The notes below the pieces were generated by a model. That model was not told where the DNA came from and did not search any database. It worked only from the letters and a program-made list of their open reading frames with translations. Source: Diphasiastrum complanatum (taxonomy: Eukaryota > Streptophyta > Lycopodiopsida > Lycopodiales > Lycopodiaceae). From it: a stretch of DNA of 64,000 nucleotides. This document shows positions 1-12,698 of the stretch, in pieces (position 1 is the first letter of the stretch; every line of letters begins with the position of its first letter). A program made the translations under genes and the position numbers. The stretch lies in NCBI GenBank assembly GCA_029204225.1, contig CM055099.1:61783753-61847752 (forward strand). Direction: 5' to 3'.

Positions 1-87
1 TCAGAATAAGAATCATCCATGGAAATTCCATGATCAGAAGCATTTTGTAGTTACAGATTAAACATTAGATGGGAAAGACTGGCACAC

Positions 88-279
88 CTGAGATTCCAAT
101 AGCATCTGTGGCGGAGAACACCATGGCTTCCTCTGTAATGCATTGATATTGCTGGGTCCACTTACTGTGGTAGAAAGAGAACTAGTTGGAGATGAGAGAC
201 GACTTTCAACATCTTTTCCAGCAGATTGATGCTGCTCTAATTCTCTCATTGCCACTATGTAATCATAAGTGCTAATACC
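88..279 (-). CDS. S-acyltransferase exon 8 (start of cytosolic tail)
   Basis: Sixty-four codons from [13 protein letters not shown] to [13 protein letters not shown]. The donor is GTGTGC at 87-82. Bases 1-81 show no acceptor on the minus strand, so the next exon lies left of the window. Confidence 0.95.
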
Positions 280-3200
280 CTGGGATACCATGCACAAAAC
301 CCTAATCATGTTATCATATTATCACAGTATGGCAGCCAAAAAATTTTGCACACAAGAGGTGAAGGTAGTTTTCTCTTGGTTACCTTACGAAGAAGAATAA
401 GGTGGAACAAAAGAAGCTGCCCAAGAGGGAGTGTTGCTATTAATGCCAAAATTGTACAGAGACCCTGCAGCAAGGATGCATCCGTATTTTCAGTTAAACT
501 AAGACAAAACTAGCAGGGATCGTTTATATTCTTTAGTTAACAACCTGACAGAATGAGCTTGATTCTCTTCTTTTTTTACGCTCTGAATCTTCACAAACAC
601 TCTCAAATTTCAGACTTCACAAATACAATTTGGATTCACTGGACCAGGTTCCCGTGAATGATGACGAAGCAGTATGTAAGAAATCAGAAGGAATAGCATT
701 CATAAGATAGAAACATATTTATATTTTAGTGCATTCCAAAGCAGGTAGTGTTCCAGAATGCCAGCACTCTGTAGTGTGGCGTGTAGAAAAGAACCACAGA
801 CAATTTGTAAATTCTTTTATAAAAGGGCCAAGGCTCTACATTTCAAACCAAAAATATACCAGGACTCTGACCCCAAGTCTGTGACGTGACCCAACAAGAA
901 TTGACCCTTTGAACCCTGACTTGATAAGTGATTCATGGCTAATATATCGGGCCTAGGCCAAGACTACTGACCATCAGTGAGTTCTAAGGGTAATCAACTG
1001 TATGATTTCCCTTTGTGCTTGGGTGTAACTGAAGGTGGAACATGATTTGCTCACTGAGTCCAAAGACATAAATCTTGGAGGTATCCTTGTACTTTCTTAA
1101 AGCAAAGGTATCTGAATTACTGCATCATATAAATGGAAAACATTTTAGTACAAATAAACTTAAACTCAAATTTGAAGCACCTAATGCGGAAGCAAGAACT
1201 ATGGTAGCATTATTTGATGAAACTGTTCTTGCAACATCCTTAAGCATCTATTGCTATGGTACTTATATCATAAAGTAGCAATAAGAGACAATTTTCATAC
1301 CAAAGTCGGCAGAAACATTCACTTGATAGTCCCCCGCTCTCTCAATCCAACTAGGCATCGTGAAACCACCTCATCCACATGAAGCTCTGGTGGATATAAG
1401 TGAGACAACTCAGTGAGACTGTCAATCTAGTGGCATAAAGTCCCTATCTATTTGAAACTATGAAAACCATCCCTTTGCCATGCCAGCCACAGTGGATTAA
1501 CCATGACATCTCTAATGTCCTACTGAAAATTCTCCAATCCTTCAAGTCAAGTCATCCCGATTCCCAAGCGTAAGTCCACCAGCTGACAAGTTTGTGATCC
1601 AGAGTATATATAGTTACTATATGAATTTATTTCATGTCGCTCTTAAGGTACATCCCAAAATATGTCACTAATTTTGCCCTTGGATTCTCTGACTAAGAAT
1701 CTTGGCACGCCCCTCGGATGTTCATGTCCTCACACGATGAGCACCAAGCCCATAAGATATCCCAAGATCTCAAGATACAAGCCTATGGAACTGAAGAAAC
1801 TTTAGATGCCAAGCTAACCAACTAAGCCAACCCTTGGATGATTCCTTGCTTGCTTGTGGGACAATTCCATCCCATATCACATAGAAGGTCTATTGTACAC
1901 CAGTTAGGATAGAGCCTTGGAGAAAATAAAGTGTGCAGCCACAATATCATGGAGCAGGTTGGTCGAGCTACAGTTTTTGTCTGAAGAGCCAATAACAGCT
2001 GAAACATACGTTCCATCTTAGCTTTTATAAGCATGGTTCCTCCCAACTATGTCCTTAAAGACTCAATATTTGCCATTATCTTTGTCCATAGAGAGTCTAA
2101 ATCAGCTCTCACAAAATTCATCTCAAAGTCATATTTCTCTTCTGGATGCAATGCACATGGAAAACAAAATGGAAATGTTTTACTTCAAGTTGGTCTTCAA
2201 GTGAACAAAAATCACTGAGTGACAGTATTTGTATGCACCATACATTTTTCCCCCAACCAATCAAAAGAATAACACTGAATATTGATGAACTATAAGAATA
2301 TCAATAGAATATTGCCTATTGTCAATGGTCACTCACTCTAGCCAGATTATTATATCAATGAAATAGTTCATACTGTAGGCAAGCATAAGCATCAACGAAT
2401 AAAATATCAATAACAAAGTATACCTTGGATATTTATCACTTTGCTTCCGAATTCACCTAAAAGTACGTTATTGATGCCATAGCTCCCAATATATTAATTG
2501 CAGCTAGAAGTTTTGTGCAAGAATTAGATCACAACTATCATATGCAACTAGGACAATTGTCAATAAAAAGGACTCCAATTGGACATGTATTGTTGCAGTT
2601 ATATGGATTTTAATCATAGTTGCCAGGGACCATGACCCCTGGGAACGGGAATTGGCCGGTTCTCTGAGTTCAAACGAACGTTTTAGAACTGAATCTTATT
2701 ATATTTTATTCTATTTTTCAAGAACTTGGGAACGTGGGAACGCTATGTCATTATATATATGTTTGAAACAGTGCCCAGGAAAATTGGCAAAGTGTAGGAA
2801 TGAAACAGGCCTTATTTTTTAAAAAACGAGTATCTTGATGGGTTTCCTTTTATGGGTAACAGTCAACAAAAAACTAAGAAGCTTCAAAAAAAGCAGGTTT
2901 TGTTAGAAGATTTTGTTTTTGCTACTGGGGAACGCGTTTCCACCCCTGGGAACGTGCCTGGGAACGCGTTCCCACTGCTACGGGAATGTTCCTACCTGGG
3001 AACGCATTCCCGGAAATGCCTGGTAGGTGGGAACGTGGGGAACGCCTTCCCAGGGGGTGGGAATGTGTTCCCTGGTAACTATGATGTTAATAAGAGTCAC
3101 CATTGGGAATGACCACCAGCGAGTGAATGGATCATTGGACAAAATAACACGACATATTAACTTCCTTGTTGGTAAGGAAAGTGCATAAACTCTAAGCAAA

Positions 3201-6200
3201 CTGTTGAAAAAAATCTCGACCAATGAGTATGATTGTTGGAGTTGTCTCTAATGGACCATGGGTGAAGAAGCTCACAAAAATTGCCTCCTACAAGAAACGT
3301 TGGAAGAATAGCTTGGGTGATAGATAGTGGAAATAGACGAATCAATGTCAGCAAGAAGAGGTCTAGATTGTTGCAAATCAAGCTGGAGAAGGAAGAAGAC
3401 AATGCATCCAACTTGAACGAGAAAAAAATCTCTGAACGACGAGGGTGCTTTAATTCCAAGCTATGAAACATTCACAGCAAAGCCTCACATGTAGATAAAA
3501 ATGATAGCAAATGCTGTCAAATCACAATCTTCAACTAAGAACATTGTAAAAACAACATCCACAACCCAGAAAAGTGGTAGATCTCCTACAAAGAACTTTT
3601 GTAGAGCCTCCTACAAAGGACTCAAGAGAGCATACAAAAAAATGGTACTACTCCTGGAAACTATAGTGTTTTTGTACTAGTGTAGAAGCCCTTGAGTAAA
3701 CTACTAAGAAGCAACTGCTAAGGTTAGGGCTAAAATCTCCCATATTTATCCAGAGTATGAAAGTTTTTAGAAGGGGATTAAACAGGTACTCCCTTATAGG
3801 GCCCTTAATACAAGGACTGACCTAGGGACCAGCAGAGGCCCAAAAATGTAGAACAATAGAAGTGTTCTTAAATGTTTTACACAAAGCTCTTAGTCGGAGG
3901 TCAATGTATAACCCATTTGCTGCCTTCCTTTCTACATGTGATACTTTGTTTGTGGATGTGTTCATTACGAAAAGATATAGCCTTGTACCTCATTTAGTCT
4001 CTCTGTCACGTTTTAGAAACAACGCTCGTTGGAAAAAGACAATGCTGCTACTCTTATTTGACATTCAACTGATAATATTGTGACCTCAGCTTATTGATCC
4101 CAGAGAGATCTGGTCTTTACTTTTCCAAAGGTCGATATATGTATAGAGGAAAGTACCAACTAAGCATCGTAGTGCCAAAGCTGACCATGAGGTAGAATTA
4201 TGGTAAACATGAGAACATCTGCTCAAAATCACTCAGTAGGTATCTACCAAGGACATCAAATACTTCTGATCTCCTAAAAGAAGTATCCAATTCTTAAGAT
4301 AAAGTGGCTAGAAATTATCAGGGAAGACATTTGTTCATGAAAAGTGTGTATGGCTCCTGAACTGGAAGATTCATTGAACAACAAAGCAACTATTAACGAC
4401 CAACATCTTAGTATAGAAGTGCGGCATTTTTTAATGCATTGATAGCCCTGCAGTTTTAATCTAATTAGCAAGCCCATGAAAGCAATAATTCCACATAAAA
4501 GCCCTATACAAATTCTTTAATAGAGAAGACAAAAACTATAGGGGCCAAGCCTCGAGGTGAAAAACCTAAAAGGCTCTTTTATGATTTGGAAAAGATTAGA
4601 ACTTCCAAATTCGTCTCGAGGAGGTGGCTCTTCGAATACAGGGCCTTGACTATAAAAAATTTACAGTTCTAAAGCAAGACTCAATCTTAAACATTGTTAG
4701 TTCCAGAAGCCAACAATATCCTTATGAATTGAACTATAAGCCTAATACATACTCAGCAAGTACCATAGCAACATTCTAGGAGATAATAGGCATAAAAGAC
4801 CACAAATTCTATCAGTGAATGGGATTTCAAACTCACCACCACAACAATGAATGGGATAAAAGAGAAGCTGCTGCCTAGCTTTGAAGCTATTTCATCCTTG
4901 AAATCCTTTTGATTGAGCAAGCAGCGCACAATCACAAAAATACCGATCATCCACTGCAAGAAAAGCTGAGATCACAGTTTTTGTAACTGGTTAAACTCTG
5001 AGACTTGGAATCAAGATACGAAATTCAAACTTTAAGTAGCACCTGCAAAGTAGAATTCGAACTAGAAGGACCAACAAATTCGAGAGAGATAGAGGGACGG
5101 GGGGGGGCGAGGGATGGACAGAGCAGATTTTTTGAATTTAGATCTTTTAGAGTTATTTCAAGCTATTATTCAAATGCTTTACTGTTTTCCTTACTCCGGC
5201 TGGAATAGAAGCAGGCCTTGCAGGCATGTCAATATATAGTCATACACTCCTAATTAAGGCCAACCTCAACATTGTCCTTAGAGAATAGCACCCATATCCA
5301 GGCTTTGGCAAGACCTTACATTGGTTTTTCACAAAGCGGACTGGAGGCCTTAAAAGTTACTTTTACAAGGTGCGTACAATATGTGGACAGATTGTCTTCT
5401 ACAGGTATATGTTTATGTGAGACTCTAGAATACTCAAATTCACAAATTTAAAACGTGATTGAGCAGTAGCGTAGGCATGAATGCATCGCTGGATATACTA
5501 CATAGTGGGCTAAGGTAAGAAAAACATTAGAGCCCAGTTTGTTCCCCCACACAACCATTTGAGAAATACGGACGCTTGACATCTACATAAGCAAAAGCAC
5601 TACACTATACAAACTTATGTTGATTCATACAGTGAAATATTGATGACAGGTCCTAACGCTATACCTGAATGGATGCAGATTCACAAATTTACATTTGGCT
5701 TGCATGAAGAAAATGAGGCCACCAATCTTTGATGAGGAGTGCAAGACTATTGAGGAAGCGATTGCCACAGCTCTTCTTTGTGAGGGTAACGCTAAAGGCG
5801 GGCTTCACAAGAACAGGCTGTAACTACTACCTAGCTCCAAAGCTGAAGGGATTCTCAGAAGCCAGTGGTGGTACAGTTGCAGCACAACACTAAGAACAAC
5901 GCTACAAGTAAAGCTTGTTGTACACTAGTCTTACACTAGAACAAAGAAGCGGAACAGAACGGAGGAATTGGGCTACTTTTGTACAGACAAGCATTGTACA
6001 AAGATGGTCCTAGGCAGAAAGGTAAGAAATTGCATCAAATGCAACCCTGCCAGGAAGAAGGCATCAAACACATATTTTGGACGCCCTAAGGGAAGTCACC
6101 TCTTGATGCTTTGGTCACACCCACAACTTTGAATGCTTCGAAGTGAGGTTCCATCCACGTGTCTCAACGCCATAAATGATCTCATTTCTCAACATTTCTC

Positions 6201-9200
6201 TACATTTCATGGCAAGCCGTTACTTAGCTCCAATCTACCCATTTTTGTCAAATTTGTAGTTTATGTTGGAAATCAATTACGTACACACATTTTCCTCCTT
6301 GCACAAAGTGCGGTGGCAGCTGAGTTTGACAAAGAGACAAAAGCACTCATGGTAAATCTTCATTGTCCTCTATGCATCCAATGAACAAGGATGACATGCA
6401 ACACAATTTCCCAACTTTGTGCCTCTTATCTTCCATGGGCCTCTTATCCTTCCATGAGGCAATAACTGCATGGTCAGATAACTCCTTTTGTATCATCACG
6501 CATGTTAAGAATGTAAAGATGGCAATGGATCTAAACATGGCTTCAACAAAGAACATTCTTTGTAGTCTACAGAAATGAGTTATTGAGATACCACAGGTTG
6601 GATAAGAAACATAGCTTGCAACTTGTCACAAATCAGCTAAGCTTCCTATCATCTTGACATTGGCAATGGAATCTGGAGGCACTTGTGCATGGACACACAA
6701 GCCAAAAAGAAATGAGAAAGATTTGGTCGTCACCACTGACTAATGTAATGGTTTCTCAAAGATATTGACAAACCAAAATAATCTGTTCAAAGAAAAACAT
6801 CCACACCTTCACCAAATAAATGGACATAATCAATTTTAGACGGTTTCTACATGGTTTTTGACCAGGCATTACTTATCATCTCATCAATCACCAAACTTTC
6901 AAATACCATAAAACCATGAGGATAATCAAGCAAACAATTAAAAACATTTGCCATTGACCTATGCAAAAATTGTGCACAAGCAAATCAGCATACGTTTTCA
7001 GAAAAATAAACTTTGGCTTGAAGAAGTTCAACGTGTTTCTTTGACATGATCACAAACAAAAAGCCGAAGTTAATACTAAAACTATACATCTTTTGACTTA
7101 TCAGCCACCAACAAATTAAATTACTCAAATTACCAAAGATCGAGACAAGCTCACAAACACCTCATTATTTGGCGTCCCCATACGCTGATTTCTTTACAAG
7201 AAGTTAAATTTATCATTTCTCTATGCAACAAGCAATTTTGCTCCATTCTATGTCAGGTGCAATTGACTTAAAATATGAAAATAATAGCATGCATAAGTCT
7301 TTGTACATGTCCAAGGAAATAAAAACTCAAACTCAATCTGAGTGTTCTGTTTACTTCAATGTATCAATAACTTCCAAAAGTACCTCTTGAGTTTGCTAAA
7401 CTATGAAAAGCCTCGAAGGATATTCAATTAAATCAGAAAGCTACATGTGCAGCCATAAGAAAACTGCAGTGTATTGCTTTGTAAATGCTTGCCACGACTT
7501 TCAAATGAAAGTTATTTTAAAGTTTACAAGATTCTAGTCAAGTGAATTAGCAATCCACCTATTCATGGAACTTGTGTATTAACATCCATCATAGAGGAAG
7601 TTCTTAATACCCTGAACAAAAATCAACTTTGCATACCCATACACTTTGGCTAGCACTTGACTTGTCCATCTTGAATCAATATTTCCTACCAAAACTGTAG
7701 GTCAAACTTTCAATGCGAGAATAACAAGCTCAGCTTTAACCTATCTCACAACTAGCCAGAATATGCATTTAGTCAGAATAAACTTACCAATATGAGGCTT
7801 GATGTCATTAAGGAGAAGAACGTTTTGTAGTTTCTCTTTCCAATGCAGTTGTTTATCCACTGCAGTCAAAAGCAGTCACAGCATCATAAAGATCCTCAAG
7901 CCCACAAGTGATGTAGTCCAACAAGACTCAAAGATGAAGCTACTTAAGTAATGTAACACTCAAGACTCATAAGGAGGTCCTGTGGTAAGCGATGTACCCG
8001 ACAGTGATGATCAAAACCCTCAACACATTTGTCACATGCCCGGCAATGTTTGCTATATTTAGAGATCTGTCGAGATCAAAAGATTCATGAGAAACACAAA
8101 AAAATGACCGTCGAAGTTCATAATATCCAGTCGATCAAAATTTCTCAATTTGACATCATCCAGGTAAGAATCCTATTGTTTTATGCAAACAATAACCTTG
8201 CCATAAATGTTACGGCATCTTTCCCAACACATTGGAAGCTTGAGCCTTAGAAAACTTGGAGAATTGCACTTATGCATTTACAAACTCATTGGCAACTCGG
8301 ATACGTGAATCACTGCACTTACACATGTAATTCCTCCTCGGGAAATGAGACACTTATCATTATTTGGATTTCTAGCTAGACTCTAGTCCTTTCCCTAAAT
8401 TTGGTGAAAGTTTGCAGTTTTGATCACCTGTGCTTTGCACAAGCCACAATAAACTAGCTCCTCTTGAGTGACTGATTGCTGTATATTCTGTCCAACACAT
8501 GCACATTGGGTCAAGGACTTGAAACCCTGAAAGGGTAAGCAAACAAGTTCTGACCAATTTCTGGCTTTCACCCTGCCAGTGACCTTGGAATCTGCAGGAG
8601 CTTCTTGAGATCCTGAATTTTGGACTGCTTTATGTAAGCTGTTCTCCTTCCAACTTTGTGTTTCATGAGTCCCGATATCTTGAACAGACTCCAATTTGTG
8701 AGAGCTTGAAGCTTTGGGATAAAAGTTGGAACAGCCAACACCGGGATCTGCTGGATTCACTGCCGCACAGCGTACATATAGCACAAAGACAGCCATTACC
8801 TGCACAAAAGGGGTGCAAATTAACTAGCATAGTATAAACCCGGGCAGACATGAGGGTCCGGGCCGGACATTCCGCGTCCGCGTCCAGCATCCGGACCCTG
8901 ACGCGTCCGGACCCCAGATGCGGGGTCGGACGCGTCCAATTTTTTTTATATTTTTTTGTGTTTTTAATGCTATTTAACACTAAAAAAAAAAATTAAAACA
9001 AAAGTGGACACGCCCGGACCCCGGGACGCACCCCTGGCGCGTCCGTGCCCGGACGCGCGTCCGGACGTGCGTTTGGACGCAGGGTCCGCTTCCTTAGGTA
9101 TAAAGTTAGAACTTTCAGAGCATAATCAGAAGTTCGTCCGTGCAGAGTCAATTGTCTTTTCATTTAGTTTGTTGGTTGTCATGCCTAAAACGGATATGAA

Positions 9201-10794
9201 GAATTGATAAACAACAACAATTAATGGCCAAACTGTTTGAGAGCATGACTTATCACAAAAGAATTTTAACCTAACCAAAAAAACATTGCCTACTTTGTCT
9301 CTCATTTCTGGACTTTGCTCTATCATTTGGCCAATGGTAAGCGGGATTCCTAACAGGAAATGCTCTGTTCCATTAACCAGGGAGCCACGAAAAGGAAACA
9401 TAACCAACATCAGGGGCCAGAGAAACTGTGAAATCACGGTTTGTCAGCTCTGCAGAAAGTAACATAGCTTGCACATGATGGTGCAAGACAAGTAAAGAGG
9501 CAAAATCACATCACCAACAAGAATAACCATCATAGATAGAAAAGTTGGTGTCTGGTTGATAATCACAATTTTCTTAATGAAGTTTATAGACTTATTTCAA
9601 GGAGAAAATCATACCATTGGAGAGAAAACAGCAATAACATGGTACTCCAGGAGTTTGCTTCCAACAAATGGAACAAAAAATACGTAGAAAGAAAATGCAA
9701 GAGAGCTGAATACAGCTATCACCACGACCTGTAAGCCAATAGAAGATTGGTTAAACAAGTTACCAACCCAAGATACATATACATGCTGAGGAAAGTATTT
9801 CTTCCAAGACATGCAATTTCAGGTAATATATGAAGCCATTGTGCACATTAAATGCCTAACAGTATTTTTTGAACAAACCTTCTTGACATTGTATCAAATG
9901 TACTCAATCACTACATCCAAAGATATCAAATAACCATCAACAAAGGCCAGCCTCAAAGACATCCGCAGCCTTGCACAATCACTAGAAAGGAGACAGCTAC
10001 CTGATCTGTAGTGTGCATTGTCAGAAGCTACTCAGCCCATCAGAAACTGACTGCTTCTGACCAAGACATTTGGTGCAATTTTGGTCAAGTCTGAAAAAGT
10101 CATCTGCTCTTTCTAGCAGTCTAACACTTCATGTTTGGTAAAATACGACAACCTCAAGTTAGTAGGACATGTCCCATCAATCGTGAAGGATGAAACAACT
10201 TAGTGCAATTCTAATGAATGAGTATAGGACGAGTCACGAGATATGCTACGGAAAATTTGTCCTTGGGCCACCCAATCATTTTGTTCCACTTTCAGTTAGG
10301 CTGTCACTCTTACGAGTCCAGCTTGTCGACATTCAAAGACTCGTTGGTTCTATAGTTGCTTACAAGAGATGAACTAAACTAGTTCGATTCAAACAAATAC
10401 CAAGGAAGTTATTTGCGTTGAAAGTTTTGCTGCAAATTTTCCTTCACTTGGACTCCATTTTACTCTTCCCATCTTCACACACTGTAGCGATCGAACTAAC
10501 AGTCGGGCCCTAAACCCTTGAACAGCTTGAAATTATTTGTCCAGCACACACCTATAGGACTTACTAAAAGCGTGGATTTTCCGAGTCACGATTGATCATG
10601 GAGAAAACATGCATGCTTTGAATAGTGTTTAACTTCCCTGTGCATTCCTGGCACTGGGAAATGCATCAAAAGAACAATATTTCAAGGCGACCATAACGAT
10701 ATAATTTACCACTCCCGCATAAGAACTTCCAACAAAAGAGGAGCCAACTTGCCTGGAGCGGATGATAAGGCAGTTCCCAGCCATGATGTCGCAT
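88..10794 (-). CDS. DHHC protein S-acyltransferase (PAT18-22-like), eight exons, 3' end beyond window
   Basis: Coding exons in order are 10753-10794, 9615-9728, 8428-8799, 7998-8066, 7788-7859, 4837-4965, 384-464 and 88-279. All join in phase 0 and give 357 codons. The start is [14 protein letters not shown], the typical N-terminus of plant PAT18-22 proteins. A hydrophobic segment spans about residues 15-36, a second one about 45-64, followed by NPADPG (about 67-72). A variable linker ends in the zinc ligands C170 and C173. The cysteine-rich domain has CRACDKC (184-190) and the catalytic DHHC at 195-198, then [11 protein letters not shown]. Two further membrane segments lie at about 215-235 and 253-285. 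A cytosolic tail begins [13 protein letters not shown]. Family knowledge: such enzymes transfer palmitate from acyl-CoA to cysteines of target proteins at endomembranes or plasma membrane. All eight exons have AG acceptors; donors are GT except intron 1 (GC). The C-terminal tail lies left of base 1. The Arabidopsis comparison is from memory, not from a search. Confidence 0.93.
384..464 (-). CDS. S-acyltransferase exon 7 (fourth membrane segment)
   Basis: Twenty-seven codons, [19 protein letters not shown] and on to LILLRK. The acceptor is GCTGCAG and the donor GTAACC. It is separated from exon 6 by a 4.4-kb intron and from exon 8 by 104 bases. Confidence 0.94.
465..4836 (-). other. Intron 6 of the S-acyltransferase gene
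   Basis: A 4.4-kb intron. It contains the TIR fold-back element at 2614-3084. I recognise no coding or LTR sequence in the remainder; short ORFs here have no family signature. Confidence 0.85.
2614..3084. mobile_element. Fold-back / MITE-like element with terminal inverted repeats
   Basis: The left end reads TCATAGTTGCCAGGGA and the right end is its near-perfect reverse complement (TCCCTGGTAACTATGA preceded by GTG and more). The inner part has a run of GGGAACG units and their complements CGTTCCC, so most of it can fold on itself. No ORF for a transposase is seen. No clear target duplication was found; the flanks are TTTTAA and TGTTAA. It lies in intron 6 of the acyltransferase gene. Confidence 0.6.
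4837..4965 (-). CDS. S-acyltransferase exon 6 (third membrane segment and loop)
   Basis: Forty-three codons from [10 protein letters not shown] to SFIPFIVVV. The acceptor GATCTCAG was chosen over a CTTGCAG twelve bases later, because it keeps the LxxxQW residues that Arabidopsis PAT22 has at this place. Confidence 0.92.
4966..7787 (-). other. Intron 5 of the S-acyltransferase gene
   Basis: A 2.8-kb AT-rich intron. I see no exon, RNA gene or recognisable element in it. Confidence 0.8.
7788..7859 (-). CDS. S-acyltransferase exon 5
   Basis: Twenty-four codons: [18 protein letters not shown] and then the start of the third membrane segment. The acceptor is CTGCAG and the donor GTAAGT. Confidence 0.96.
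7998..8066 (-). CDS. S-acyltransferase exon 4 (DHHC catalytic exon)
   Basis: This exon has 23 codons carrying the zinc ligands HCRACDKC and the DHHC active site. It follows GACAG and precedes GTACAT. Alanine stands where most plant homologues have valine (CRVCDKC). Confidence 0.96.
8428..8799 (-). CDS. S-acyltransferase exon 3 (second membrane segment and linker)
   Basis: This exon has 124 codons. It starts [20 protein letters not shown] and ends with the first zinc-binding pair in YCGLCKAQ. The middle part is a polar, low-conservation linker. The donor is GTGATC; reading through the donor would reach a stop ten codons later. Confidence 0.94.
8838..9096. mobile_element. GC-rich fold-back element with AT-rich loop
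   Basis: Two GC-rich arms (about 8860-8938 and 9004-9092) are full of GGACGCG/CGCGTCC words and are imperfect inverted repeats of each other. They flank an AT-rich spacer (about 8939-9002). The element sits in intron 2 of the acyltransferase gene (8800-9614). It has no coding content. It may be a MITE or a locally expanded palindromic repeat. Confidence 0.5.
9615..9728 (-). CDS. S-acyltransferase exon 2 (first membrane segment)
   Basis: Thirty-eight codons from VVVIAVFSS to AVFSPM. It is framed by CTTACAG at the acceptor and GTATGA at the donor. The hydrophobic stretch with [10 protein letters not shown] is a conserved hallmark of the plant PAT18-22 group. Confidence 0.95.
10751..10752 (-). 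promoter_or_regulatory. GC splice donor of intron 1 (GC-AG intron)
   Basis: Exon 1 ends CTCCAG and the intron opens GCAAGT. No GT donor nearby keeps the conserved PYHPLQ/VV join, and the acceptor at 9730-9729 is a normal CAG. CAG|GCAAGT is the usual context of natural GC-AG introns. Confidence 0.85.
10753..10794 (-). CDS. S-acyltransferase exon 1 (start codon)
   Basis: ATG at 10794-10792 opens 14 codons ending in CAG. The splice donor is GCAAGT, not GT. A possible 5'-UTR splice acceptor (GATTGTAG) lies about 30 bases upstream of the ATG, near 10825, so the promoter may be farther right. Confidence 0.93.
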
Positions 10795-12660
10795 TGTTAC
10801 GTCACAGGAATCCGGTAGCGACCTACAATCAATGAGCGTGTCAGTGCTAGAAGAAAACTCTATTCTGAAATCTGGCGTGCTTGCATGTTACCAATATAAC
10901 CAATCCAAAACTGACATTCATACATCCAGTCCTTCACGTTCTAGAACCTCCCAGTGAGTAATAAAAAACATCTATTCTAACGGGATTGAACTCATCAAAG
11001 TGCGGAAGTGCAATTCCTGGTCACCGAACTTTACAAGTTGATTGAAGGTCACTGAGATAAATTACAAAATGTCTTTTGCGTAGACCGCATTTGAGATCAT
11101 TCGATCGAGGTGAATCCGGGAAATTCGACTACACCACCGCAAAAAGACTTGAGGAAGCATTATCTTCAAAAGCAAGTCTCCGTCCAGTTTGGAAACTATT
11201 GGACTCTCACCTGACACCCTTCAAGTAAGACGAAAATGGAAACCTCGTCTGGCAACAAACTATACGAGATTTCAAAACAGCATGTTCGGCTCCCTTCACA
11301 GTTCACATTATCCTCCAAAAAGAACTATTCTAACATAGGTTGCTTACGAGCAATGCGTCGGGTTCACAAGACCAGCTTTACATTCGCCACGAAGAAGTCT
11401 CATCTTTTCATGTTACAGTTAGAAAAACAAAATGTTCCTAAAACAGTGGTTATTCACATGTGTCTAAACTATCGAATAAGATTAGGAGCCACCTTCTCGC
11501 TAAGGCAAACTATATCATACCCCATTCTTTAGCTGTATAGATTTCTGAAGAAGAATGCAATGACTCTGTTATTCAAAAAGTTCCAAAAAGTCTTTTCCAC
11601 GAGTAGATTCATACCTCAGCAGTCATGGCTCAATAGAAACTTTGTTTATGACTTCTCTATTCCGAAAAGTCCTTCTCTCCATTGTTGCTGAGCCATTTGA
11701 CATTTGCTTTCAAGGTAGGTCATAAATAAATGCAAAACAGCTCGTTAACTTAACTTTTGGCAACTGACAGCGGATCTTGAAAACCAGATTTCCGTCTATT
11801 GTCGGTTATATAAGAAGTACAATGAGCTTGGAGCTTTAGGTTGAAAAGGCCTGCTTTCGCTCATGCTTTTTCGAGTCTCGCTGCTGCCAACATGAATCCA
11901 ACCCGTTTAAACGTCTTTCACAAAAACATCCGGATGCCACATAATACCACAGAACAGACGAGGAAGCATGCGTCGTCAACAGCTGACGAGTTGTCAACAA
12001 CATGGAATGTCCGAGACTCGAGGTAAAGCACGTCCTTCGAGCTGGATTATTACAGACACTCAACGCCAGATTCTGCAATGTGCCATCCAGCGCGAATGCA
12101 TTAAAGCAGAAATGCTCCGTTACGAAGCTACCATATCATCTCCCAAATCTCTATAACGCGACCATTCTTCCTCACGACCACCTCGTCTCTTGCAATCAGG
12201 ATACCGATAACGAACCAGCTAGGATCTTCGCTCGCCACCATCTCTCTCACTCACGCATGCTCGGCATGCTCGTGTATTCCGTTTCCGTGCGCGGGTCTCT
12301 TTCTTTCCCTTCGCCTCCATCTCTCGTCGCGATCAGCCTTTAGGCTTTGTCCTGCACCCATAATAAATGTCGTAGAGCAAACAGCCAGCGATGCGCCGGT
12401 GTCTATAATGCGACAACGTCCCACGGTCCCGTAACAGTCCGTGCTCGTAAAAAACTTTTTGCTCCACTTTTCAAATACCTACCATACTTTACTGAAAGCT
12501 CCAAATTACTGGAGAGTGAAACTAATGTATTGTTTTATAGATTAAAAAACTACAAAGTCTGCAGCCTTTAAGTCACATGCCAATTCTACCCACAATCCTG
12601 CAAAACGAGCACTCAGCACTCACATAATAATATCATTGCAACAATTAATGGGATCAGCTT
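10795..12660 (-). promoter_or_regulatory. 5' flank and probable 5' UTR of the S-acyltransferase gene
   Basis: No coding exon is seen here. A likely 5'-UTR splice acceptor lies near 10825. The stretch 12170-12440 is richer in CpG and, on the plus strand, in CT than its surroundings, so it could be the promoter or first UTR exon. No convincing TATA box was found. The boundaries are a guess. Confidence 0.35.
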
Positions 12661-12663
12661 ATT

Positions 12664-12698
12664 TTGCATTATCACTGGCATGGGCAGTGATAATGCAA
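12664..12698. repeat. Perfect 14-bp hairpin
   Basis: The left arm TTGCATTATCACTG and the right arm CAGTGATAATGCAA pair perfectly around the loop GCATGGG. It directly abuts the tandem repeat that starts at 12699. Confidence 0.8.

Noticed and set aside
3281..3471. Opposed ORFs in intron 6 of the acyltransferase gene
   Set aside because: Short, mutually antisense frames with no motif; the flanking exons show that this is intron.
11236..12571. Overlapping ORFs upstream of the acyltransferase gene
   Set aside because: No recognisable domains; most likely UTR, promoter or intergenic sequence.
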